64,000 nt of DNA, from the NCBI GenBank assembly GCA_963932465.1, contig OZ010790.1, positions 346,977,087-347,041,086 on the forward strand, in the 5' to 3' direction. Below, in pieces: positions 1-9,226 of the stretch (position 1 is its first letter; every line of letters starts with the position of its first letter). The notes under the pieces were generated by a model, which worked only from the letters and a program-made list of their open reading frames with translations, made no database searches and was not told where the DNA came from. Origin of the DNA: Maratus speciosus (taxonomy: Eukaryota > Arthropoda > Arachnida > Araneae > Salticidae). The position numbers and the translations under genes are program-made.

Positions 1-172
1 AGTTTCAGAGTCAAAAACAGCAAACTGAATTTATTTTTCTGTATGTTATTAACTGTTTTAAAACTATTGTCATTGTTAATGTATCTTACCATATGCAGTG
101 GATTTGAGTCTCCCCCCGGGATTGCACTTATACTCTAAAGCGAAAGCTGGGTTCCCGGGGCGGTCATCCCTG
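1..172. other. Flank of truncated Gypsy element
   Basis: Non-coding sequence next to the broken 3' end of the Gypsy element. It contains two inverted GC-rich blocks (CCCCGGGA near 114 and TTCCCGGGG near 152) around a 30-base spacer, in an otherwise AT-rich stretch. The expected rest of integrase and the second LTR are not here, so the element was truncated or rearranged at about 173. Confidence 0.4.
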
Positions 173-403
173 TCATCCCTGTGGATGGTACGCTGCAGTT
201 CTGATGCGTCTACATCCTAATCTATTAGTAAGCTCTTTGAAAAGAGTGGACTCAAAATTTCTACCCTGATCAGTAGTGATGGTAACAGGAGATCCAAATC
301 TGGTGATCCAACTGTGTATCAATGTACAAGCAGTTGTTTCTGCAGTCATATCAGATGTGGATATAACTTCTGGCCATCTCGTGAACCTATCAGTGATGGT
401 CAT
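173..403 (-). pseudogene. pol: Gypsy integrase catalytic core, truncated
   Basis: In-frame continuation of integrase after the TAG at 404-406. It has TDRFTRWPEV and ITTDQGRNFES, the latter with the second catalytic Asp of the DDE triad, and ends AAYHPQG. In related integrases AYHPQ is followed within about 10 residues by the catalytic Glu (the SNGxVER motif). Here the protein runs into TGA at 173-175 through a short duplication of CAGGGATGA and the Glu is absent. The C-terminal domain and the 3' LTR are not found next to it. The frame belongs to pol and is not an independent gene. Confidence 0.87.
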
Positions 404-1996
404 CTAGTACTGATTGCCATCGGATGATGGTAAGGGTCCGATAAAATCAACGTGAATATGGGCAAAACGAGCATCAGGTTCAGAGAGTGTACCAATTGGT
501 GATTTGGTGTATTGAAAGATTTTAGCTTTGTGACATTTCGTACAGCTGCAAACCATAGATTTTATGTCCTTACGCATGCCAGGCCATACAAATCGTTTAG
601 AAATTAAATCTAATGAAGCTGAAATACCTGGATGAGAGAAATAATGTAAGGTTGAAAAAACTGATTGTCGCATACTTTTAGGAACAAATGGTCGAGGATG
701 TTTTTGTGACATATCGCAATATAAATGTACATCTTCGAGTGGAAAATAATGTTTATGAAGTGGTGTCAAATTCGAGAAGTTTTTTAGCTCTTCATCATTG
801 GTCTGAGCAGTGGCAAACTCTTTAAAATCTAACACATTAGGAGAAATTGAATCTATCTCAATTCGAGATAATGCATCGGCTACAATGTTGTCAGAGCCTT
901 TAGTATATCTAATATCAGTAGAAAACTGTGAAATATAGTCTAAATGTCTCAATTGACGTGGGCTACATTTATTAGGGTTTTGTTGAAATGCGAATGTAAG
1001 GGGTTTTTGGTCTGTATAAATAATGAAATTCCGACCTTCTAGCATGTGACTGAATTTTTTTATAGAACAATAAATAGCAAATAATTCACGATCATAAGTT
1101 GACCAATTTCTTTGAGACTTATTTAATTTACAGGAATAAAATGCTATTGGTTCCCATTGGTTTTCGGAGAGTTGCATTAAAGATTCACCAATTGCGACAT
1201 TGCTGGCATCGACCCATAAGCTTAGCTGGGCACCAGGAATTGGATGTCGTAATAATGTAGCTCGAGCTATAGCTTCTTTTGAAGCAGTGAACGAAAGACT
1301 GGCTTCATCGTTCCATTTTAATTGCTCAGTTTTATTAGCATTCGAACGGGGATGTTTTTTCTTATTTTTGTGTCCTTCTAAGAATTTAACGAGTGGAGCT
1401 AAGATATCGGCAGCTTTGGGAATGCAACGTCGATAAAAATTGAAAAGACCTAAGTAGCGTCTTAGTTGAGTTAAGGTAGAGGGCTGGGGAAAATCTAGGA
1501 TGCATTTTACACGATTAGGTAAGGGTTCAATTCCTGCAGCTGAAAGTTGGAATCCTAAAAAATCGATAGTAGATTGGCCAAATTTACATTTATGAACATT
1601 AATGCACAGACCATACTCTTTAAGTCTAGAAAACAACAACTCAAGATGGTCTAAATTTTCAGTTTCATTATCTGATGCAATTAGCAAATCATCAAGAAAA
1701 GCGTAAACAAATCCTAAGTCACGAATTACGTCATCAATCAATCTCTGAAAAGTTGAAGAAGCGTTACAAAGGCCAAATTGCATTCGAGTGCTTTCGAAAA
1801 GTCCGAATGGAGTGCAAATCGCAGTTTTATGTACATCATCAGGATTGATGGGAATTTGATGGTAGGCTTTTACAAGATCAATGTGACTGAAGATTTGTTT
1901 ACCATGTAATTCAGCAGTGAAATCTGCGATACAAGGAATAGGATATTTCTCTTTAACAGTTTGTGCATTTAGAGCACGATAACCACCAACAGGTCT
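404..1996 (-). pseudogene. pol: Gypsy pol: RT, RNase H and integrase zinc domain
   Basis: Continuation of pol downstream of the TAG at 1997, open for 530 codons. The RT palm is complete: [10 protein letters not shown], a YHQIP motif, then [13 protein letters not shown] and the catalytic FLDD at 1688-1699. The thumb/connection follows ([11 protein letters not shown]). RNase H shows its acidic residues in [20 protein letters not shown] and NIVADALSR; the usual IGAVLQQ-type stretch is replaced by IGESLMQ. The integrase N-terminal HHCC zinc domain is present (H and H in LHYFSHPG, C and C in CSCTKC), then HVDFIGPLP with the first catalytic Asp. The frame ends at TAG 404-406, inside a motif leading to TDRFTRWPE. 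Length and order are normal for Gypsy, so only single-base damage is evident here. Confidence 0.9.
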
Positions 1997-2755
1997 CTAA
2001 TCGACATATCCTTTGTTCGGCACCAAGTGCAAAAGCGAAGAGTAATTACTTTTAGAAGGTCTCATATGACCGAGTTGTAGCTTGTGCTGAAATTCAGCTT
2101 TGGCAATTTTTAACCGATCTGGAGCTAGCCGTATAGGCTTAGCAGCGACTGGAGGCCCCTTAGTGTTTATATAATGCACAGTATTATGCTTAACTGGTTG
2201 GTTAGGATCCGGTAATTTTGTGATTTCAGGAAATTTAAACAATAATTTACCATATATATCATTTACAAAATTGGGTTTCACAGAAAATGTATTACAAACA
2301 CTTAATATAGCAGGAGCTTTTAAATTAGTGGTGGAATCAATAAGACGACGATTCCGTAAATCAAGTTTTAAATTAAAATTATGCAAAAAATCAGCTCCTA
2401 AAATAGCACATGAAACATCAGAAATATAAAAAGAATAAGCAAAATTTTGGCGTAGGCCTAAGTTGATATTAATACATTTACGACCATACACATTAATTTT
2501 GGTGCCATTAGCAACACGAAAGGTTTGCAGAACAGGCTTAGTTTTATCATTTTTATTCGCCGCTACGAGTAAGGCATCCGATCTAGAATCAACTAGAAAA
2601 CACATACCTGAATTTCTGTCTCTGACGAAAAGGTGACGAGAAGGTGCTGGGGAGAAGTCCGTCGCCTCTACTCTTCCCGCTTCTGGTTTTCCGAATATGA
2701 ACAAGGTGCTAGGCACTTTTTTGTTTTTTCCTGAAATTTTTAGTGATACCAACAC
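1997..2755 (-). pseudogene. pol: Gypsy pol: protease and RT N-terminus
   Basis: First readable block of pol. After about 40 residues comes an aspartic-protease-like segment, HLFVRDRNSGMCFLVDSRSD, where family members normally carry a DTG or DSG catalytic triad; here it reads DSR, so the catalytic glycine is replaced and the protease is probably dead. The later FAYSFYISDVSCAILGADFL matches the family's C-terminal ILGxDFL protease motif. From about residue 180 the RT N-terminus follows (VKHNTVHYINTKGPPVAAKP, then SSLLHLVPNKGYVD). The frame is closed by TAG at 1997-1999, exactly where related RTs have Trp in a (D/N)WRPCGGYRALN-type motif: one TGG to TAG change. [10 protein letters not shown] continues directly after it in the same frame. 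Confidence 0.85.
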
Positions 2756-3444
2756 AATTTTGCATCCCTATGGTGGGACTGAGAACGATTACGCTGATGA
2801 TTATCACTTCTAGATACACTTCTTGAACGTCGAAGCTGAACGACTTCTTGGCGTAATGCTTGGATTTCTTTTACGAGCATATCTATGGCTGGCGGTGTCT
2901 GAGATTCAGTTGTTGGTGTTCGAACCGAAACAGAACTAATGTTGGAAGGCGTTAATTCGATTACTCTATCAGCAATATCCGCCGCTTTATAAGGAGTAAT
3001 TTTTTCTATGGAAGCTAGAATTGTTTGAACGGTGGTTGGCATTTGTTGAGTAAACAGTTCTAAAAGAAGATCGTCACTGATATTATGGCTTTCTGCCCGG
3101 CTTTTCCTTAAGCGAAGTAATCCAGTTGGTTTTCTATCACCCAGGCTTTCTCCAGCTAGCAGTTTCCGAATTTCTAGAGTACGACTTTCTCCACAACGTT
3201 CGATAACTTTTGATTTCAAAATCTGATAAGGATCAGTGGGATCAGGAGTCATTATTACGTCATGAACCATAATAGCAGTAGCAGGCGGTAGATGCGCTAC
3301 AACATAGTTATATTTTGTTTTCGACTCAGTAATAGCTTTAGGAGTAGCTAATTCGAAAGTACTTTCCAGCATATGAAACCATAAAGTAAGGTCCACAGGG
3401 ATATAGGGCGGAATGACTACGGCAGATGTTTCAGAAGTTGCCAT
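2740..3444 (-). pseudogene. gag: Gypsy gag polyprotein, interrupted at the zinc knuckle
   Basis: Gag of the Gypsy element, which in this family forms the particle core and binds RNA. The likely start is the ATG at 3444, giving a protein opening MATSETSAVV; an upstream in-frame ATG at 3477 is less likely. The body is a helical capsid-like region with motifs typical of arthropod Gypsy Gag, such as PYQILKSKVIERCGESR and LLRLRKSRAES, then an Arg/Ser-rich basic stretch. The frame ends in CWYH followed by TAA at 2740. Reading past that stop in the same frame shows the remaining spacing of a CCHC knuckle (K-C-L-A-P-C near 2700), so the stop cuts the zinc finger rather than marking a natural end. The pol frame overlaps by 16 bases in the -1 frame. 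Confidence 0.82.
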
Positions 3445-3521
3445 TTTGCTAGTGAAACAAAACGTTCCATGAAACAATTGAATAGTTCAACGTTCTATTA
3501 AATAGTTAAAAGTTCAAAGAT

Positions 3522-3533
3522 CCGCGGTCACCA
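3522..3533 (-). promoter_or_regulatory. Primer-binding site of Gypsy element
   Basis: On the minus strand TGGTGACCGCGG follows the LTR directly. PBS sequences begin with TGG because they pair with the CCA end of a tRNA. The particular tRNA cannot be named from the sequence alone. Confidence 0.6.
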
Positions 3534-3833
3534 TTTTAGAGAATAGATTTAAGGGAGATGATAAAATATCTCGGTGACTCGAATAATCAGAAGGTTTTTG
3601 TGGAAAAATAAACTTTATTAACAGAACAACACATAGTCAAATATTCGCCAACACCACTGACGGAATAAACTGCCGCTCTCTGGAGAGTTCGAATGTTACT
3701 GTGTCACGTGACTTCAAAAGCGCTCCGAAGAAACGCGGGGGTAAAGAAAATGCGCCTCATTGCTATTGGCTGAAAATTAAAATTGCTCCTCGAAAGAGAG
3801 AGAGAAAAATAGCAGACGGCTACTGTAGTTACA
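3534..3833 (-). repeat. Gypsy 5' LTR
   Basis: About 300 bp between a terminal TGTAACTACAG (minus strand, starting at 3833) and the primer-binding site. It contains an AATAAAG signal on the minus strand near 3610, suited to LTR polyadenylation, and a CACGTG box near 3703. The inner edge does not end in a clean CA, so the exact boundary may be a few bases off. No second LTR is present in the window for comparison. Confidence 0.65.
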
Positions 3834-4024
3834 TTAAATAACCATTAGAAGAAATTTTATACCTTGCCCTTTCGATATTAAAAAACAAATCCATTACAAG
3901 GGAAGACATGGCACATTGTTGCAGATCTGCAACAAACTGAAGTTTACGCTTATCTTATATATATTATAAATTAACTTGCTCGAAAATGGTCTTAAAGAAT
4001 TTAAACTTAACTTTATATATAATA

Positions 4025-4305
4025 CACTGTAAAAAAACCACCGTAGATTTGCCAGAACAAACTCGATCACAGTGAATGTGCTGCATCTTTCTTTTGTTTC
4101 CTGACTATATTAACATGGAAAATACAGTAGTTGCGTAAAATTACCAGCACAATGTGCTGGCAATTTGGACGGATTTATTTACAACACAAACTGCTGGCGT
4201 CCAAATTGCCAGCACATTGTGCTGTTAATTTTACGCAACTACTGTACTGTACTGCGCGAGATGAACAGTACTTTGTACTGTAAAAATGTCGTTTTTTTTA
4301 CAGGG
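4025..4305. mobile_element. 281-bp MITE, Tc1/mariner-like, with internal hairpin
   Basis: Flanked by TA at 4023-4024 and 4306-4307. The ends are inverted (CACTGTAAAAAAACCAC against CCCTGTAAAAAAAACGAC read from the other side). Inside, arms 4124-4171 and 4198-4245 form a nearly perfect 48-bp hairpin with a 26-bp loop. Small size, TA flanks and no coding potential fit a non-autonomous Tc1/mariner element. The predicted reading frame across it has no family resemblance. Confidence 0.65.
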
Positions 4306-4307
4306 TA

Positions 4308-4689
4308 TGCTTGTAGACGTCTGCAGACTTTTTTAACTCCACTATTTCAAAGCTTAATTCAGCAAAATCCACATGTAGCTGACCAAATAATAAATCAAAT
4401 TTTGGTGCGAAAAAAAAAAATCAGTATCGCCATTGTTTGCGGATTTAATGAAGTAATTATGTTAATAGCAGTGTAATATAATAGCAACAATCAACAAAAT
4501 CGTCTTTTGAAGTTTACTGTCGAAATAACATAGACTTTTTAGGTATGTTGCAGATCTACAACATGGTTATGAAAAGGGTTAAGGTTTCACTTAATATTAT
4601 TATGTCAGCATGGTTATACCACTCATCATATGTCACATTCATAATCTTCTTTTACAATGAGAAAATATTCAAATAAATAATCTTTAATC
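4308..4689. other. AT-rich gap between MITE and Helitron
   Basis: No gene seen. It holds a near-palindrome, TGTTGCAGATCTACAACA at 4546-4563, which echoes a perfect 18-bp palindrome at 3917-3934. The 3' terminus of the Helitron (expected hairpin plus CTRR) should lie near here but I could not place it. Confidence 0.4.
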
Positions 4690-5591
4690 CAGACATGGAT
4701 TCAAAATTCGAATATAATGTAACAATTTGTTTATTTCCCTTAATCTATCCATTTCAACAGAAACTGTGTTTTCTTGTAAGTTTAATTTTGGACATTTGAA
4801 CTGACATAAAATATATAAACCTTATAACGAGGTATCTATAATTAAAGCAACATGTAACATGGGCCTAGTTACTCTTTTCATTCTATTAAAATCCACACAA
4901 TTTTTTTCGCACGATTGACCCTGACTTTTATGTATCGTAACTACCTCTGCAGGTGCAATGGGAAACTACTCTCTGGTAACCTGAAAGTTCAATTTATTTG
5001 ATATATTCAAAGCGAAGCAGACTTTTTGTATCGGTGTCACATTTCGTTCAATTCCTTCATTTTCCATTTGATGGATAAATGGAATCCGAGCCTTGCATCC
5101 GACAACATTTGAACAAAAATTTATCCATAGTAACCTAGGTTCGTCGATGTTTGATTTAAATGTTATATGTGTGAGTATACCACATGCTCCATTAACAAGG
5201 CCATCCTCAACATTTATGTTAATTGCTATTATATACCGTATACCCACTTTCAAACGTATTTTGTTAAGTAAACCATTCAACTTTGATGCTTTCTTTGTTT
5301 TCAATGAATTCAAAATTGATAATTTCGTTTTTTCGTGAACTTTAACTAAAATGTTATCTTTTGCTTCTGATATATTTGCTCACCGGAAAATGATTCAATT
5401 TTTCTTTTATTATATAAATCAACTTCAATATTTTCAGAAAATAATCTTATCGCATCATCCGGCACTTCATTTTCCACAACTTCTCTATATTTAATTAACT
5501 GGATGTCTTCTTCCCTTATTCTACCAATTGCCAAATTATTCGATGCTCGGATAAAATCAGTTTCAATTTTCTGCCTCATAATTTTACTCAA
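4690..5591 (-). pseudogene. Helitron PIF1-like helicase, C-terminal part
   Basis: C-terminal half of the Helitron helicase in several frames. The piece at 5346-5591 (MSKIMRQKIETDFIRASNNL onward) carries the region after the GDxxQLPPV motif. The piece at 4966-5313 contains KVGIRYIIAININVEDGLVN followed by GACGIL, which corresponds to the PIF1 family's LKVGxxVMLxxNxDxxxGLxNG block. Downstream, in a frame closed only by a stop near 4965, FPIAPAEVVTIHKSQGQS keeps the helicase motif with THKSQG-like residues, and VTRPMLHVAL resembles the final YVALSR motif in degraded form. At least two frame changes and one stop separate these parts. Confidence 0.85.
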
Positions 5592-6060
5592 TCATATAAA
5601 TCAGTGAATTTATTTACTTTAGAGCATTTAAAAATAAGTGTGTCCATAACAGGAGGTAATTGATTTAAATCCCCTACACATACAACTGGAACACCACCGA
5701 AGGATGCGTTCACACCTTTTATCTGCCGAAGTCTTGTGTCAGTTCTACTGAACATAGTACTGCCTACCATTGATATCTCATCTATGATAATCAATTTTAA
5801 ATTGGATAATTTATCTCTTATGCTATTAGCTAAATCAGGAGATAATTCAGGCATATTTACACCAAATTGTGTTATCGGGAGAGCAAACGCAGTATGCAAA
5901 GTTACGCCATTTATTAAGAATGCTGCTCTTCCTGATGGTGCACACAGTAATACAACAAACTTATCTTTATTTCCACCCGGTATGTTATCAAAGTAATGTG
6001 TAATTATCTGGTACAAACATTTAATAATACTGCTTTTACCTACACCTGCAGATCCACTCA
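5588..6060 (-). pseudogene. Helitron PIF1-like helicase, ATPase core
   Basis: N-terminal ATPase core. Reading from 6060, LFLSGSAGVGKSSIIKCL is an intact Walker A (P-loop), then FVVLLCAPSGRAAF, LHTAFALPI, the Walker B LIIIDEISMVG and the motif VCVGDLNQLPPV. These are the ordered motifs of SF1B PIF1-type helicases found fused to Helitron Rep. The readable frame at 5588-6016 has no natural ATG; it starts at an internal Leu codon, because the true frame extends upstream through Walker A. It ends with FTDLYD at a stop near 5590. The ATPase residues themselves look preserved. Confidence 0.9.
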
Positions 6061-6090
6061 GGAATAATTTTAGAGGAATTTCTTTCGTCT

Positions 6091-6499
6091 TTATACAATG
6101 TAAAGCAAATAAACTTGCTCAGCATTCAAGTTTTGCATATTAACATAAATGTCATTTTGAGAAATTCTCTGGGGGTACAAATAACGTGCAGATTTTTGTC
6201 TATCATCCGTCCCAGTCTGTTGGAAATTATCAACTTTTTGTTCATTTGAAACTCTATTTTTATCAAATTGTTTTATTTTTTTCTTCATCTAAATCATCTA
6301 TTTCATGTTCAGTTGCTTTCATGGCCATTTCTAACGTTTCATCACCAATTATGGAAAACTTATTGCGATTTTTCTTGATTTCCTCCAGATGTTCAAAATA
6401 TATTTTTACACAATCTGATTTTTCTACTTCCTCAAATTCATTCCTCCACGGCAAAAACAAAACAATTTGTTCCCTGTAGTAATTGTATGGATCTTGCAT
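6091..6499 (-). pseudogene. Helitron Rep-helicase linker fragments
   Basis: Two overlapping frames. The upstream one (6263-6499) begins MQDPYNYYREQIVLFLPWRN, matching the DPENYYREQLLLFxPWRNE block that precedes the helicase in Helitron proteins. The second (6091-6288) includes LNAEQVYLLYIV, corresponding to the LNxEQ stretch just upstream of Walker A, but in a frame different from the one that encodes Walker A, so a frameshift lies near 6100-6120. No independent gene is implied. Confidence 0.78.
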
Positions 6500-6839
6500 T
6501 AGTTTATATCGTCTGTATCTAATGACTGAAGGGCTTTTTCTCTGATTTAATTTGTCAACTAAATCATCATCACTATTATCTTTTCCTCTGCACCTTTACA
6601 TTTCTTAATATATAAAGAACAAAAGTCAGCTTAACAAATATTTTCTAGATCCTTTCTACGCTGACTATATTTATATAAATTATCTTTCATAAAAATATCC
6701 TTACAATCATGTGGTAAATCTTGCAATGCTTTTTTGGGCTTCAGCATTATAACTCGTTCTTTAACGGGACTCGTGTTTATGGACACACACTGGCGACTAC
6801 GGACACACACTGGCGACTACTTTTCGACAAAGGTAAAGA

Positions 6840-7080
6840 CAATACGTGATAGACAGCTTCTTGAGCAGACATTACATTACTATTGAGAAATACATTCGCA
6901 ATTTTTCTGAACTTATCTTTTTAAGAAATATTACCGTTTTTTATATCTGAAGCTGCACCCCTCAACAGTTTAGAAAGACCGGCATCTGCTTTAGAAATGT
7001 AGTTCAAAATATATGATGCAACACCATATTCTTCAACACAAATGGTATGTCCATGTTACATTCAAAAAGATTTTGACTGC
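6840..7080 (-). pseudogene. Helitron Rep, two-tyrosine region
   Basis: Not a long open frame, but the minus strand shows NLFECNMDIPF then, after a frame change, YGVASYILNYISKADAGLSK. YILNYISK is the Y2 motif of Helitron Rep, with the tyrosine codons at 7011-7013 and 6999-7001; in the family these tyrosines nick and join DNA. Downstream come NVMSAQEAVYHVLSLPLSKS, also typical of the family. A TAA interrupts the reading near 6930. Just beyond, near 6778-6820, an 18-base stretch (ACACACTGGCGACTACGG) occurs twice in a row, probably a slippage duplication. Confidence 0.82.
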
Positions 7081-7450
7081 CTAAGGGGAACTGCTCAGAC
7101 GTGGGGACCACGTCTGTAGAGCATAGATGTTCCCCCGGACACCTTTATTAAGGTCTTGAAAAAAAAAAAGGTTACATCAATGAGTCTGTAGACTCAAGTC
7201 GCCGGAAAATAAAACGCGAGCAATGGGCGACTTATAGAAGGATAACAAAAAGTAGAATATTACAGATTACGGTCGTGGACTAGATCGCCAAAAACGCGAC
7301 AAGGGGCGATAGTATGTCCAACGCAACAACTGTTTAAGGTAAGAGAAAATAGAATTAATTGTTTGATAGATCCATTAAAAAGCTAAATATTTGTTTTAAT
7401 TTTAAACGTAGTGCTGGACGGGATAAAATATTACTTAGCCAATTTTTAGG
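7081..7450. mobile_element. Unidentified insertion inside Helitron Rep
   Basis: Rep coding similarity stops at about 7080 (NLFECNMDI side) and resumes at about 7450-7480 (INPYNKSI side), positions that are adjacent in related proteins. The 370 bases between are less AT-rich, with CAGACGTGGGGACCACGTCTG forming a small hairpin at 7097-7117 and an A-tract at 7160. No terminal repeats or known family were recognised; the 9-base GTATGTCCA occurs at 7045 and 7313 but these do not match the coding break points well. Confidence 0.45.
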
Positions 7451-7469
7451 TATGGATTCGAAATTGATT

Positions 7470-8192
7470 TATTGTAAGGATTTATGCTAACTTCTAAGGA
7501 AGTTCTCTTAAGGAAAAAAAAAAGAACCTGTGCTCGGTTTAAGGAGTATTGTATGGAAAAAATGTACTTCTCTTCAGTCATTTCAAGTTCTTTCAAGATA
7601 GACTCAAATGAAATGGATTGTTCTTTTTGTATAGATTGTTCATTAAAGTGCGAATTCTTTTTAAACCTTCTTTTAATTAATTTGTTTTAACATCCTCAAT
7701 AATAGGCTCTAATATCATTGTCCTGGGCATAACTGGGATAGGAAAGTTAAACCGACATTTCTCTTTGTTTCATTTACCCTTTTTACAGGTATGTGAATGT
7801 CTGTATTTTTGAATAAAAATAAGTGAAATTTTAGGACCATATTTACAAGTTATAAATTTATCTATGTATTCGACACTAGACTTTATAGATGTGGGATTAC
7901 TGGTTTCATACAGTGATGCATTTTTAAGTCATAAAAATTTATGCTCATGTGTGGAGCCTCTCATTTATACTTGAAATTCTACTCGATTACAGGTGTCTTC
8001 AACAGAAAAATTCCCCCAAAACCCTCCTTTTTCTTTCAACAAATTTATAAATTTATACATTTTGTAATCAAAATAACGGGCGCATGTCACAGGATCCATA
8101 CGAATCAACATGGTTTTTTCATTATCACTCAGCATATATGCTTCTTCATCTGAAATGTTTCGTTCATAACTAAATTTATATAATGTTTTCAA
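7470..8192 (-). pseudogene. Helitron Rep, N domain and HUH motif
   Basis: Rep endonuclease portion. The open piece at 7965-8192 contains SDEEAYMLSDNEKTMLIRMD then PVTCARYFDYKMYKFINLL and CNRVEFQV, a close match to the Helitron-like N domain that ends in VEFQxRG. A stop follows, then MRGSTHEHK with HEH at 7941-7949, the HUH metal-binding histidines (the family has RGSPHxH). Further on, CRFNFPIPVMPRTMILEPI lies near 7695-7765, and FLKRTSLEVSINPYNKSI near 7450-7515. Breaks: a stop between VEFQ and RGS, frame changes in the 7540-7690 stretch, then the insertion at 7081-7450. Confidence 0.85.
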
Positions 8193-8514
8193 AAGTTATG
8201 GCCATATCTTCTTTCCAGCAGATAACGTCATTAAAAATGTAGGTTTCCCTATTTATCTAATCATAGCTAAGAGTTCTCTTTTTTAGATTCCCAAAAACTA
8301 GGAGAAAACCTAATTTACTTTAAAGCAGTATATCCTGCATAAAAATTAATCAAACTCTTCAAAAGCAGTGGATCTCTAACATGGGAAACTGAAAGACTTT
8401 CAGTACATTTTGTTTTTCTTAAGCATACATTAATGCTAGCAAGACAAATTTTTCGAGCTTTTTCTTAGCCAGATACAGCAATCGATTTGCAATGCATGCT
8501 TGAAGATCTTTTCT

Positions 8515-9081
8515 TCAACATTCAGATTTAGTTCTGTCACTGTATGAAATTTTAACTTCCGACGGAATCTTTAAAGCATGTCCCCTAAAAATTTTATGAA
8601 AAGTTAATTCATCAAGATCGTCAATCAAATGCCAAGGAACAGGTTTTTTTCCCTGACCAGGAGCTATGATTTTCATATGATCATCAAATCGTACATTTCT
8701 TTCCATAACTAAAATTTCCTCGTCAAACTCTACATCATTGAAATCTTCTATTTCATCACATTCATTTAAAATTGAAGGTGACCTTGCATTTTCAACAACA
8801 CTTGCATCATTATCTTACACAATAAAACTTATTTGATCATAAAATTTCCCTTCATATCTTTTCAAAAAATTCTCTTCAATTTTTATATCATATTTTTTTA
8901 TACAATGGAATATTTTGTAAGTAGGTACGAGCTTCACATACAAGACCTGAACGAATTGTTTAAACAAATAATGACTGGAGTGCAACACATGCTTTTTCAG
9001 TTTGACCTGTATCCTAGACATTTTGTCGAAACTTCTCGGTAATACTTGTAATATATCATTTATTTCTATAGGTATGTTCAC
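8515..9081 (-). pseudogene. Helitron N-terminal conserved region
   Basis: Two pieces of the region N-terminal to Rep. The first in coding order (8815-9081) reads MNIPIEINDILQVLPRSF then VQVKLKKH-like residues, matching the family block VNVPxDVNxxVxxLPR..VKLKR. The second (8515-8706) reads MKIIAPGQGKKPVPWHLIDD and LTFHKIFRGHALKIP, matching the APGEGxxP..LSFPTIYGG block, with Arg where a Cys or Gly is usual. Between them is an acidic stretch with a frame change near 8815. Both are parts of one former protein. Confidence 0.8.
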
Positions 9082-9226
9082 AACACTACCTTTAATTCCT
9101 AGCTGGGGATTGAGTGAGTACGGATTAGCATGAAATTAATGTATGGTGCAACCATTCATTCTTCGAGATCTGATAAATCAGTTACACATTTTGGTAATTA
9201 AAGAAATTTTAGACCGTTAGAAGTCG

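Larger units (their letters stand above)
173..3833 (-). mobile_element. Ty3/Gypsy LTR retrotransposon, 3'-truncated relic
   Basis: Minus-strand LTR retrotransposon in the order LTR, primer-binding site, gag, protease, reverse transcriptase, RNase H, integrase, which is the Ty3/Gypsy (Metaviridae) order. Only the 5' LTR (3534-3833) is present; the coding part stops inside the integrase core at about 173. Breaks seen: a stop inside the gag zinc knuckle, a frame change between gag and protease, one TAG at 1997-1999 in RT and one TAG at 404-406 in integrase. Everything else in pol reads in one frame from 2755 to 173, so decay is light. The copy cannot move by itself. Confidence 0.93.

Noticed and set aside
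2740..2755. Programmed -1 frameshift between gag and pol
   Set aside because: The gag frame continues past the stop with the remaining zinc-knuckle cysteines, so mutation explains it better; kept only as a point to check.
7045..7321. Insertion with a 9-base target duplication (GTATGTCCA)
   Set aside because: The sequence between 7054 and 7080 still reads as Helitron Rep (NLFECNM), so the left GTATGTCCA is not the insertion boundary.
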